A DNA stretch of 17,758 nucleotides, taken from the NCBI GenBank assembly GCA_045578845.1, contig JAZNLA010000024.1, positions 1-17,758 of the forward strand, read 5' to 3'. This stretch comes from UMGS172 sp045578845 (lineage in GTDB: Bacteria; Bacillota; Clostridia; Oscillospirales; Acutalibacteraceae). The notes under the pieces were generated by a model. It did not search any database, was not told the origin of the DNA, and saw only the letters and a list, made by a program, of their open reading frames with translations. Shown one piece after another: positions 1 through 6,803 of the stretch (the stretch's first letter is position 1; every line of letters begins with the position of its first letter). The position numbers and the translations under genes were made by a program.

Positions 1-21
1 TAAACAAAATATTTATAATTG

Positions 22-50
22 TTGACTTTTAGTGAAAATCGGGTTATAAT
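22..50 (+). promoter_or_regulatory. Sigma-A promoter of the 49-residue membrane protein gene
   Basis: TTGACT at 22-27 and TATAAT at 45-50 are separated by exactly 17 bases. This is a near-perfect vegetative promoter about 28 bases upstream of the ATG at 78. It points rightward, toward the convergent polysaccharide-kinase operon. Confidence 0.88.
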
Positions 51-77
51 AATAAAAAATATATGAGGTGAGTTGTT

Positions 78-227
78 ATGAAATTAAAACATGTTTTATG
101 GATTATTTCCGCAGTTGTTGCCGTTGCCGCTTTAGCCGCAGGTATTGCCGTATTCGTAACCCGTTTCCTTGCTGAGGAAGACGAGGACAATTATCTTGAG
201 TGCGAAATCGAGCCTGATGAGGAATAA
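78..227 (+). CDS. Small acidic single-span membrane protein (49 aa)
   Basis: This 49-codon gene has a GAGGTG ribosome binding site seven bases before the ATG, a consensus promoter just upstream and a hairpin terminator just after its double TAA stop, so it is a complete monocistronic unit. The product starts with a short basic stretch (MKLKH), followed by one hydrophobic segment at about residues 7-30 rich in Ala and Val. It ends in a strongly acidic tail (about residues 33-49) with a single Cys at 42. The expected topology is a short positive N-terminus inside and one membrane span; which side the acidic tail faces is not certain. Small proteins of this layout are common in Clostridia, but I know no assigned function. 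The gene converges on the Wzz/BY-kinase operon and is separated from it by two hairpins, so a functional link is not implied. Confidence 0.8.
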   Translation: MKLKHVLWIISAVVAVAALAAGIAVFVTRFLAEEDEDNYLECEIEPDEE

Positions 228-233
228 TAATTA

Positions 234-268
234 AAAAGCGTGTTTTTCGAAACACGCTTTTATTTTTT
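234..268 (+). terminator. Intrinsic terminator with UUCG loop
   Basis: A 12-bp stem (234-245 with 250-261) closes on a TTCG tetraloop and runs into T-rich sequence on the plus strand (259-268). It starts seven bases after the stop of the 49-residue gene. The complementary strand also ends in a T-rich run, so it may act in both directions and back up the minus-strand terminator next to it. Confidence 0.85.
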
Positions 269-281
269 GTCTTAAATTTAT

Positions 282-310
282 AAAGACCTCGGTTTGAAAC
301 CGAGGTCTTT
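282..310 (-). terminator. Hairpin terminator at the end of the kinase operon
   Basis: A perfect 13-bp stem (282-294 with 298-310) with a three-base TGA loop lies three bases beyond the stop codon of the second Wzz-kinase gene. The T run on the minus strand is short and interrupted, so termination may rely on this hairpin together with the one at 234-261. Confidence 0.7.
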
Positions 311-313
311 ATT

Positions 314-1810
314 TTACTCATTAATGATATCAGACGGATCAGTATCATTCATTGTTCCGTAACTGCCGTAACCGTAACCATATCCATAGCCATAACCGTA
401 TCCATATTTACCTTTGGCACCGTATCTACGGTAATGACCGTAGTATTTTCCGCTGCCGGCAGGAACATCATTAAGAACAAATCCGGTGAGTTTAGCATCA
501 CTAAACGACATATATCTTACCGAATTTTTAATCTTTTCAATTTCAACGGTATTCCACTTTACAACGAAAAGGATTTGATCGCAAAGGTTGGCAATATGCA
601 CCGTTTCAGAAACCAAACCGCAGGTAGGCAGGTCGACCACAACATAGTCATAGTATTCTCTAAGGCCCTCAAACAACGGTTTAAAGATGGATTCGCGGAA
701 CTTAATATCCTCATTTCCGACAAATATAACATCTAAGTTTTCCGTTAAAGAATGTACTGCGTCATTTAGATCCATTTTACCTCTGACAGCCTCTGAAATT
801 CCGCTGTTAGAAACTTCATTTTTGCGATTAAGATATTGTTGTAACGCACGGTGATGCAGGTCCATATCCAAAAGAAGTACTTTAACATTACCGCTTGAAA
901 GTGACTTTGCAAGATTATAAGCAATAGTAGTCTTGCCCTCGCCCTCGGCTGCACTGGTAACACCTATAACCTTAGCATTTTCAGCCTTTAAAGCACTGCG
1001 AGTACGTTGTTTAAGTAGGCGTATAGACTCAGAAAATCCCACAAGAGTCGGGTCGGTTTTTATAATTGACATACCGTTGCCAGTACGTTTTTTTTGAACT
1101 GAAGGTATTTCACAAATACACTTTCCGTCAAGTTTATATTCGATATCACTTCTGCTCATAACCGCTTTGCGGCTAATCATATGAATGTATGTAATACCAA
1201 GTCCTATTATTACGCCGATTATTGCAGCAAATTCAACATATTTATAATAGTAACCCCCATTAAAAGGTTTTGTTGCAAGTTCAGGTTCAGAGCCCTCAAT
1301 AACGGTCATTTTCGTGTCACCAATAACAATCTCGGCAACCTTAGGATAGTTGACCATAAGCGAATTGATGAAATCGTACGCATCCTGAGCCGATGAGCCT
1401 GTAACATTCACCTCAAAAATGTTAGTACCTTTAACCGCTTCTGCCGAAACGCTGCAACTGACAGACCTTCCTAAATCGTTAGCAACGATATTTGAGAGCA
1501 TACTTGATTTCATAATATGCGGGAAGGTTTGTGCCATCTGGGTGGCAAGCACTTCGTTAAAGTTAAAACTGTATACCGATGAGCCGGTCTGTGCACTAGA
1601 ATTAGTCAGCGGTGTAATAGCAAACCGCACACTTGAACGGTAAAGCGGTGTAAATGTGAATTTAAAATAAGCAAATGCAACTAAAGCCAACACTACCGCA
1701 ATTATGGCTGTAAGCCAACCAATCTTTTTAAAACTCTTCATAAAATCATTGATATCAAATGCTTTGCCTGATACTTCAGGGGACTCATTCTGTTTAGAAA
1801 TCTCACTCAT
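314..1810 (-). CDS. Wzz-type chain-length / BY-kinase fusion protein with (Tyr-Gly)7 tail
   Basis: This 498-residue protein is a polysaccharide co-polymerase fused to a bacterial tyrosine kinase. Two membrane spans (about 32-50 and 191-211) flank an extracellular Wzz-like region, followed by a cytoplasmic P-loop kinase domain. Visible motifs are an ExxR helix (E261, R264), Walker A SAAEGEGKTT (286-295), Walker A' VLLLDMDLHH (311-320) and Walker B VVVDLP (390-395). The Walker A' keeps DxD but has lost the usual Arg-x-Pro that follows, and Walker B has Leu where Thr is normal. The C-terminal tail (456-485) holds 12 tyrosines, seven of them in consecutive Tyr-Gly units, which fits an autophosphorylation tyrosine cluster. 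The ATG overlaps the stop of the first kinase gene (ATGA), with an AAGGGG ribosome site upstream. It is the last gene of the operon. By family knowledge it should control export or chain length of surface polysaccharide and be dephosphorylated by the CpsB-like protein in the same operon. Whether it is an active kinase or a dependent partner cannot be told from sequence. Confidence 0.9.
   Translation of the reverse strand: MSEISKQNESPEVSGKAFDINDFMKSFKKIGWLTAIIAVVLALVAFAYFKFTFTPLYRSSVRFAITPLTNSSAQTGSSVYSFNFNEVLATQMAQTFPHIMKSSMLSNIVANDLGRSVSCSVSAEAVKGTNIFEVNVTGSSAQDAYDFINSLMVNYPKVAEIVIGDTKMTVIEGSEPELATKPFNGGYYYKYVEFAAIIGVIIGLGITYIHMISRKAVMSRSDIEYKLDGKCICEIPSVQKKRTGNGMSIIKTDPTLVGFSESIRLLKQRTRSALKAENAKVIGVTSAAEGEGKTTIAYNLAKSLSSGNVKVLLLDMDLHHRALQQYLNRKNEVSNSGISEAVRGKMDLNDAVHSLTENLDVIFVGNEDIKFRESIFKPLFEGLREYYDYVVVDLPTCGLVSETVHIANLCDQILFVVKWNTVEIEKIKNSVRYMSFSDAKLTGFVLNDVPAGSGKYYGHYRRYGAKGKYGYGYGYGYGYGYGSYGTMNDTDPSDIINE
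365..406 (-). repeat. Hexanucleotide repeat coding seven Tyr-Gly units
   Basis: Seven in-frame copies of TA(T/C)GG(A/T/C), read on the minus strand, encode residues 469-482 of the second kinase. Copies differ at third codon positions (mixed TAT/TAC and GGA/GGT/GGC), so the array has either drifted or been kept for its protein sequence rather than expanding recently. Copy-number change in multiples of six would stay in frame. Confidence 0.85.
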
Positions 1811-3201
1811 TTCAAATCACCCCTTCTTATACGGTAATATTTAGCATACTCACTATCAACTTTAGATACAAGGCGTTTAATTTCATAAACATTATTAAAA
1901 ACACAGCCTGCAAAATACGGTGTATTTATCGACTCAATATGGTCGTTAATATCAGACACTTTAATACCGTCTTGCTTTACAACCATTACGTACGAATCAA
2001 CCACCGAAGAAACTGCCTCGGCATCAACCGCTAGGCCGCATGGCGGTGTATCAATTATAATGAAATCAAACTGTTCTTTTAATGCCGATAAAATCTCGGC
2101 AAAATGTCTGCCTGCAAGAATATCAGCCGAACCCGAAACCGACTTAATGTTATCAGCAATATAAAGTCCTGTTTCTGTATCATGCTTAATAAACCGGGCT
2201 ATATCTCCTCCATCGATTATAAACTTACTGAAGTCCAAGTCCTCAGAATGAGGAAGATTACTGAAAAAGCGGAAAACTGCCGGTCTTCTCATATCACAGT
2301 CAATAAGTAAAACCCGGTTATTATCCTGTGACAACGCAGTGGCTATATTAACCGCGACGGTTGTTTTACCTTCATTCTCGGCAACCGAGGTAACCATAAA
2401 GGTTTTTACACCTTTGGTTTTGCCTAAACTTTGAATTTTTACCGCCATTTTGCGATAACTCTCAATAAAATCAAAACCTACATTAGGATTTGTCACAACC
2501 AACCCTACATCGGTTTCACCGGAATTGCTATTAAAACCTTTAGTACTGTAAACCGTACCAAACAGTCTTGCCGTAAGTTCATTTTCGACATCGGCAACAT
2601 TCTTTACGGTATCACGCATAAACGATAAAAAGGCTATCAATGCCGTTACGCCTAACATTGCTATAAAACCAAAAACTACACCCGCTTTTAAAGGCGATGC
2701 ACCATTCGAAGGTGACGACGGCATTTGAGGATTTTCAACAACGTTTATCATAACGTTACTGAAAACATAGTCTGTAACCTTTTGATAGTTCCTCATAACG
2801 GAATTTATAGTAGCATACGCCTTTTCGGGCGAATTGTCGGTTGAAGTAATACTTATAAGATTAGTTTCGCCAAGTTGAGTTGCATTTATATCGGCCGTTA
2901 CATTTTCGCCGATTTCCCTTACAACAACATTTCTGACAGCATCGCTTTTAAAAACATCATCCAAAGTTTCGGCTATAAGTACCGTTCTTGAAAGTGCCAC
3001 GGCAGTGGCACTGTTAGCATAGCCTGCCAAGTTAACCGAAACGGTCATTTTAGCCGTATACTCTGCAGGTATAAGGTAATTGTAATAAGAAAAACTGCCG
3101 AAAAAGCCTACAAGTGCAGCAAGGATTATAACCCAAAGATTGGTTAAAATATCGCGAAGTATCGTGTAGTAATTTATACGGGAAAAATTGATGGTTTTCA
3201 T
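1807..3201 (-). CDS. Wzz-type chain-length / BY-kinase fusion protein, canonical kinase motifs
   Basis: This 464-residue protein has the same architecture as the gene that follows it. A membrane span at about 20-42 precedes an extracellular Wzz-like domain, a Pro/Ser-rich stretch (158-171) typical of Wzz before the second span at about 173-193, and a cytoplasmic BY-kinase domain. Kinase motifs are close to consensus: ExxR (E247, R250), Walker A SVAENEGKTT (272-281), Walker A' VLLIDCDMRRP (297-307) and Walker B IIIDTPP (381-387). The tail has only a small tyrosine cluster (Y452, Y455, Y456). A GTG at 3207 opens the frame and overlaps the previous stop, but the GAGGAGG site sits one base from it and seven bases from the ATG at 3201, so I chose the ATG. 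Fused Wzz-kinases are usual in proteobacteria, while streptococci split them into CpsC and CpsD. Likely role: control of polysaccharide polymerisation or export at the membrane, with regulation by tyrosine phosphorylation. Confidence 0.92.
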   Translation of the reverse strand: MKTINFSRINYYTILRDILTNLWVIILAALVGFFGSFSYYNYLIPAEYTAKMTVSVNLAGYANSATAVALSRTVLIAETLDDVFKSDAVRNVVVREIGENVTADINATQLGETNLISITSTDNSPEKAYATINSVMRNYQKVTDYVFSNVMINVVENPQMPSSPSNGASPLKAGVVFGFIAMLGVTALIAFLSFMRDTVKNVADVENELTARLFGTVYSTKGFNSNSGETDVGLVVTNPNVGFDFIESYRKMAVKIQSLGKTKGVKTFMVTSVAENEGKTTVAVNIATALSQDNNRVLLIDCDMRRPAVFRFFSNLPHSEDLDFSKFIIDGGDIARFIKHDTETGLYIADNIKSVSGSADILAGRHFAEILSALKEQFDFIIIDTPPCGLAVDAEAVSSVVDSYVMVVKQDGIKVSDINDHIESINTPYFAGCVFNNVYEIKRLVSKVDSEYAKYYRIRRGDLK

Positions 3202-3203
3202 TC

Positions 3204-4037
3204 TCACGCCTCCTCAACTACAACGACAAGCCTCGACAAACTTACGGTAGCAGCCGAGTCGCCCCTGCCTTCTAAAATTCTGTAATAAACATTATATACG
3301 CCGGCTTTTGTGACATCAACCTCTGATGCATCAACCACTACATCATCTACGGTATAGTCCTTTGCCGTCTTATTGATTACATTTGACAAGAACTTAGAAT
3401 AATCAACTTCTGTACCGACGGAAATATAGGTTATATAATCTGTCAGTCTTATCCTAAGATTTGCATAATCATCACTTGTTACAATAGCGGTAACATTAAG
3501 TTCCGAAGTATCCGCCATACTGTTCGACACCTTAATGTTAACGTCATACCTACCCTCGCTGCCGGAATAACTATCCGAAATTGCCTTAACGCGTTCGGAA
3601 ATATCACCATCTATAACATCAGCAGCAGCGACATAGTTGGAAAGGTCAAACAACTTGCCCGCAGGAAACAGAAAATCATTCGTGAGAATAATTTTCGGTG
3701 ACTTATAATCGGTAAAATGCAGTTGCCTCGTCAAAGTGGTTACATTACTGTCGCTGTCACATACTGAGAATGTAACCGCTGTGGTGTTTTGAGATATAAA
3801 AAAGTTCTTTCTTGACACAACAATCTGCGAGGTTAAATCACCATCCTGCTTATCGGCCGCAGTAACATATGAAAGCAATTCGGCGTTTGTAACATTAACC
3901 GATGCCTCAATGGTTTTGTCGACGCTGCACTGCAGACTCGGTGCATCATTTTTGCCGTTTGAACTTATAAAAAGCCAAACGCTCGACACCGCAACCAAAA
4001 TTGCAAGTGCCACTACGGAAACTTTCAAGATTTTCAT
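3204..4037 (-). CDS. Membrane-anchored extracellular protein with Ig-like (DUF5011-type) repeats
   Basis: This 277-residue protein has an N-terminal membrane anchor (about 6-27) without a lipobox, then an all-beta extracellular region. Two DUF5011/Big_3-like modules can be read from their signature Asp-x-x-Asp-Gly-Asp: D62-D67 and D140-D145, each preceded by an Ala-rich strand and followed by short strands. A third beta domain (about 195-277) ends in a Val-rich strand. A TTG at 4043 also opens the frame, but GGAG is adjacent to it and about seven bases from the ATG at 4037, so the ATG is preferred. The gene lies between the phosphatase (22-base gap) and the first kinase, so it should be co-transcribed with them. 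Ig-like modules of this kind usually serve binding or spacing in cell-surface proteins. I infer a surface partner or sensor for the Wzz-kinase complex; no catalytic motif is visible. Confidence 0.8.
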   Translation of the reverse strand: MKILKVSVVALAILVAVSSVWLFISSNGKNDAPSLQCSVDKTIEASVNVTNAELLSYVTAADKQDGDLTSQIVVSRKNFFISQNTTAVTFSVCDSDSNVTTLTRQLHFTDYKSPKIILTNDFLFPAGKLFDLSNYVAAADVIDGDISERVKAISDSYSGSEGRYDVNIKVSNSMADTSELNVTAIVTSDDYANLRIRLTDYITYISVGTEVDYSKFLSNVINKTAKDYTVDDVVVDASEVDVTKAGVYNVYYRILEGRGDSAATVSLSRLVVVVEEA

Positions 4038-4059
4038 AAACAATCTCCATTCTTGACCG

Positions 4060-4773
4060 TTATATATTTTTACCCGCCAACATTAAGGCAGGATTTTTTA
4101 TAAATAAATTTTCGGCAATCTCGTCAGAAAACTGTGAAGAAATAAAAGCGTATCCTTCCGACATATCAGGTATTCTGTAATATACACTGTGACAATCACT
4201 TGCCGCAAAAGAATATAAACCTTCAGACAATAAAAACATCGCTGTTTCAAAAACACCGTCATATCCCTGGTAAAGGCTGGTGACGTTTAATTGTAATAAA
4301 GCACCCTCGTTTACAAGGTCCGCCGCACAAAAGGGTGAAAGTTTTATAAACTCATACCTTTCGGGGTGTGCTATTATGGGTTTAAAACCGTATCCTTTAA
4401 GCGTATTCACAATTTGCAGTGCATCTGAAAAAGAACAGTTAAAATCAAATTCAACAAGCACATATTCTGTGCCGTTAATAGATATCAGCATATCTCTCGG
4501 CGGCACATTCTGACCGATATGATTTTCGGCACCGAAATACAATGATATATCGGGAAATTCATCACAAACCAAGCCTTTAAACTTTTGAAATTCACTAAAA
4601 AGCCGGTCTTTTGAAAACTTCAATGACCTTGAGTCCTCGGTCAAATGATGTGGCGTAAGTACTATACCCTTCGTTCCGTTGACAGCCGCTATATCGACCA
4701 TTTCAAGTGCCTCATCTGCAGAATCTGCACCGTCATCAACCGTTGGTAAAATATGTGTATGAATATCAATCAT
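4060..4773 (-). CDS. CpsB/YwqE-type PHP-family protein-tyrosine phosphatase
   Basis: The 237-residue product matches the metal-dependent PHP phosphatases that dephosphorylate BY-kinases and regulate capsule synthesis. Metal-binding motifs in order: DIHTH (H5, H7), the Asp-Asp-Gly at 13-15, TPHH (H42, H43), GAENH (E83), AHPERY (H136, R139) and SDCH (D193, H195). This complete set argues for an active enzyme, and the length fits the family. An ATG at 4800 would add nine residues but has no ribosome binding site. The ATG at 4773 gives the family-typical start MIDIHTHILP and has GGTGAGG just upstream, although spacing is short (AAAGGA lies further back). It is the first gene of a four-gene operon with its own promoter. 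Its most likely substrates are the tyrosine-rich tails of the two kinases encoded downstream. Histidinol phosphatase, also of the PHP fold, is a less likely alternative given the context. Confidence 0.92.
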   Translation of the reverse strand: MIDIHTHILPTVDDGADSADEALEMVDIAAVNGTKGIVLTPHHLTEDSRSLKFSKDRLFSEFQKFKGLVCDEFPDISLYFGAENHIGQNVPPRDMLISINGTEYVLVEFDFNCSFSDALQIVNTLKGYGFKPIIAHPERYEFIKLSPFCAADLVNEGALLQLNVTSLYQGYDGVFETAMFLLSEGLYSFAASDCHSVYYRIPDMSEGYAFISSQFSDEIAENLFIKNPALMLAGKNI

Positions 4774-4821
4774 TGTCCTCACCGTCCTTTTAGAAAACAT
4801 ACTAAGGGCAATATATATTAT

Positions 4822-4850
4822 ATATTATCACATAAAAACACTTCGGTCAA
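4822..4850 (-). promoter_or_regulatory. Sigma-A promoter of the phosphatase/Wzz-kinase operon
   Basis: On the minus strand TTGACC (4850-4845) and TAATAT (4827-4822) are separated by 17 bases. The promoter lies between the terminator of the DUF4097 gene and the phosphatase start, giving a leader of about 40 bases. The surrounding AT-rich run (4811-4827) may help melting. No leader hairpin is evident. Confidence 0.8.
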
Positions 4851-4871
4851 GATTATTTATATTTTTACTAT

Positions 4872-4900
4872 AAAAAAATGCACTTCGATTTCGAAGTGCA
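4872..4900 (-). terminator. Intrinsic terminator of the PadR-HAAS-DUF4097 operon
   Basis: A 9-bp stem (4879-4887 with 4892-4900) with an ATTT loop is followed on the minus strand by seven uninterrupted T (4878-4872). It lies 13 bases after the DUF4097 stop and just ahead of the next operon's promoter, so the two operons are transcribed separately. Confidence 0.9.
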
Positions 4901-4913
4901 CCTTATATTAATT

Positions 4914-5759
4914 TTACTTAAATTTTATTTTAATATCACCGTTATATGTTCTCACATAAAGTTTTTTATCACCCAAGAAGGTTTCTTGCGGAAGATTATT
5001 ACTGCCGTTTTTTGTTTCAGATTTTATAAAATAATCGGTAACTGCACCGTTTATATCACCTTTAATGTACCCGTTTTCGGTTTCAAGCGAAATATTCCCC
5101 GAATTTATATCCGAAATTTTTACATTTCCGTTATCGGTATTTGCCGAAACCTTTAATGATTCGATATTATTGAGTTCAACTTCGCCGTTTTTGGTTTTGA
5201 CTTTAAATTCGATTGCCGAAACCGACTCGCAATATATTCCGCCGTTATTAGTGGTTGCCGCCAAAGTATCCGCAACTTCAGTGTTCTTTAATTTGACCTT
5301 GCCGTTTTTCGTTTTGGCGGTCAAATTACCGAAATAAACGCCATCAATATTAATTCTACCGTTGCTGTTTGTGATTTCCATATCTCCCGCAAAACTTTCA
5401 GGTAACAAGATTTTTGTATCGACCGATTTCACATTAACAACTATATAGTCATACCACTTTCTTGCACTGTTTTTTCTTTTTACGGTTAAGGTTTCACCGC
5501 TTTCGATTTCTAAATCGGTTTTTTCGCTTTTCCCGTAGGTGATATGCACCTTGTCATCGGGAGAAACGCCTACGGTTATATTATTATTGTCTTCATCTAT
5601 AACTATGGAACTGCCGACGAAATCTATAATTTGTTCTGCTCGTTCTGAATTTTCGGTATCGAATTTTGTCCAATCAAAACCCATAGTCCAAAACGCACCG
5701 ACAAATATAAATATACCAACCAAAATAACTGCGGTACCTAATACTATACTCTTTTTCAT
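4914..5759 (-). CDS. DUF4097-family membrane-anchored beta-repeat protein
   Basis: This 281-residue protein has a membrane span at about residues 5-27, a linker with an acidic Asn-rich patch (about 56-61), and a long region of short beta repeats. From about residue 108 to the end the pattern [T/S]-x-N-G-x-[I/V] recurs eight times (for example TNSNGRI, TKNGKV, TKNGEV, TDNGNV, TENGYI, TYNGDI), the signature of the DUF4097 beta-solenoid-like fold. The ATG overlaps the stop of the HAAS gene (ATGA), with AAGGGGTGA upstream. DUF4097 proteins regularly follow PadR and HAAS/DUF1700 genes in Firmicutes. A role in envelope-stress sensing or resistance to membrane-active compounds is suggested by related cassettes but is not shown here. 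The C-terminal domain is probably outside the membrane. Confidence 0.87.
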   Translation of the reverse strand: MKKSIVLGTAVILVGIFIFVGAFWTMGFDWTKFDTENSERAEQIIDFVGSSIVIDEDNNNITVGVSPDDKVHITYGKSEKTDLEIESGETLTVKRKNSARKWYDYIVVNVKSVDTKILLPESFAGDMEITNSNGRINIDGVYFGNLTAKTKNGKVKLKNTEVADTLAATTNNGGIYCESVSAIEFKVKTKNGEVELNNIESLKVSANTDNGNVKISDINSGNISLETENGYIKGDINGAVTDYFIKSETKNGSNNLPQETFLGDKKLYVRTYNGDIKIKFK

Positions 5760-6358
5760 TTTGCTTCACCCCTTATTTTGCGTTTTAAGAACTTCCCGAA
5801 CTTAGCGGTCAATTTAACCGTTTGTTTGCAAAGTAGGATTGCGGGTTTTAATGTGAGAATAAAAAGTCCCGCACAAACGACTGCCGCACCGAATGTAGCA
5901 ATACCTATCGCAACCTCACTTTTAAGTGCTATAAATATTACACCTGCGGCAACTAATCCCAAAGCACAAGCAGCAAACGAAAATACAAGTGCCATAACCG
6001 AGATTATGACCGACCAAAGTACAATATATACCGACAAAGCAACCGCCAAAAGGCTAATTGCAATCGGCACCCAAAACGGTGAGCCTGCTATCGCAAGTGT
6101 TATCCAAAGTCCTCTCGATTTTGTATTTTGTTTGCCCAATTTTTCTTTTATAACCGCCGTAAGCGGCATTTCTGCTTTAAGACTTTCGGCTATATTTTCT
6201 ATGCTTCCCAAATCGGCTACCGCCTCATCTTCGGTCAAACCCTCTTCCAAGCGGTCATCAATGCTTTCTGAGTAAAATTCCAATGTTTTTTGTCTGTCCT
6301 CATCATTTTGCCATAAGAGTTCTTTTCCCAAACTGTTTAAAAATTCTTGCCTATTCAA
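5756..6358 (-). CDS. HAAS / DUF1700-family membrane protein
   Basis: The 200-residue product starts with a cytoplasmic HAAS-type helical domain (about 1-76). This carries the family pattern of an acidic helix (SIDDRLEEGLTEDEA), then DLGSIENIAESL. A hydrophobic C-terminal half (about 83-180) with several membrane helices follows and ends in a Lys/Arg-rich tail. The start is a TTG at 6358, three bases after the PadR stop, with a strong AAGGGGGA site eight bases upstream and no better ATG. HAAS proteins are almost always encoded next to a PadR regulator and are thought to take part in signalling with partner membrane proteins. Here the partner would be the DUF4097 protein, whose gene overlaps the end of this one. 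The biochemical activity is unknown. Confidence 0.88.
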   Translation of the reverse strand: MNRQEFLNSLGKELLWQNDEDRQKTLEFYSESIDDRLEEGLTEDEAVADLGSIENIAESLKAEMPLTAVIKEKLGKQNTKSRGLWITLAIAGSPFWVPIAISLLAVALSVYIVLWSVIISVMALVFSFAACALGLVAAGVIFIALKSEVAIGIATFGAAVVCAGLFILTLKPAILLCKQTVKLTAKFGKFLKRKIRGEAK

Positions 6359-6361
6359 TTT

Positions 6362-6667
6362 TTATTCCCCCTTTATAAAATTGTACGCGGTCATCATTTC
6401 TTCCCACTCGGTAAGAAATGTTTTAATCCGTTCTCTTCCTAAATCGGTTATTTTATGATATTTTCTAAGTCTTCCGCCATGCTCAACCGAATAAACGGTT
6501 AAAGCACCCGATGACTCAAGTCTTTTAAGTATTGGGTACAAAGTTGACTCGGATATATCAATGGTGCCCTTCATATCTTTAATTATCATATACCCGTACG
6601 AGTCCCCGCGGGACAACACCTTTAAAACGCAGATTTCTATAAGTCCCCGTTTGAGTTGAATATCCAT
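6362..6667 (-). CDS. PadR-family transcriptional repressor
   Basis: This 101-residue protein is a compact PadR regulator. The N-terminal winged helix reads GLIEICVLKVLSRG, then DSYGYMI, then the recognition helix STLYPILKRLESSG, followed by the wing ending in RKYHKIT. A C-terminal helix (about 74-97) serves dimerisation. The ATG at 6667 has AAAGGGGGA six bases upstream. The frame stays open for 65 more codons, but those codons lie across the promoter and a palindromic repeat, so they are not coding. It is the first gene of a tight three-gene operon with the HAAS and DUF4097 genes. The palindrome over its own promoter suggests autoregulation, released by an unknown ligand; PadR proteins of this size often bind drugs or other hydrophobic molecules. 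Confidence 0.93.
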   Translation of the reverse strand: MDIQLKRGLIEICVLKVLSRGDSYGYMIIKDMKGTIDISESTLYPILKRLESSGALTVYSVEHGGRLRKYHKITDLGRERIKTFLTEWEEMMTAYNFIKGE

Positions 6668-6687
6668 GAAAATCCCCCTTTCAAACG

Positions 6688-6708
6688 ATACTATATCACA
6701 CATAGTAT
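6688..6708. promoter_or_regulatory. Probable PadR operator (perfect 7-base arms, 7-base centre)
   Basis: ATACTAT (6688-6694) and ATAGTAT (6702-6708) form a perfect inverted repeat around a 7-base centre. It covers the -10 box and most of the spacer of the padR promoter. A dimeric winged-helix repressor bound here would block RNA polymerase. The assignment to PadR is inferred from position and symmetry. Confidence 0.7.
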
Positions 6709-6718
6709 TATATGTCAA
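6690..6718 (-). promoter_or_regulatory. Sigma-A promoter of the PadR-HAAS-DUF4097 operon
   Basis: On the minus strand a perfect TTGACA (6718-6713) is followed after 17 bases by TATAGT (6695-6690). Transcription should start about 16 bases before the padR ATG. Such a strong promoter overlapped by a palindrome fits a repressor-controlled unit. Confidence 0.88.
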
Positions 6719-6803
6719 GTAGTATTTTATTTTTTTAAACAAAGTCATAATAATACTTGCTACCCATAAATAAATATGATAATCTCTTTTTTCTCTTTGG
6801 AAC

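Noticed and set aside
365..406. Phase-variable on/off switch from the coding repeat
   Set aside because: The unit is six bases, so gain or loss of copies would not shift the frame; only tail length could change.
4060..4773. Histidinol-phosphatase assignment
   Set aside because: It shares the PHP fold, but the start motif and the adjacent Wzz-kinase genes fit the CpsB/YwqE tyrosine phosphatase group.
5778..6275. A 165-codon plus-strand frame opposite the HAAS gene
   Set aside because: No ribosome site or recognisable domain, and the minus-strand product is a clear HAAS protein.
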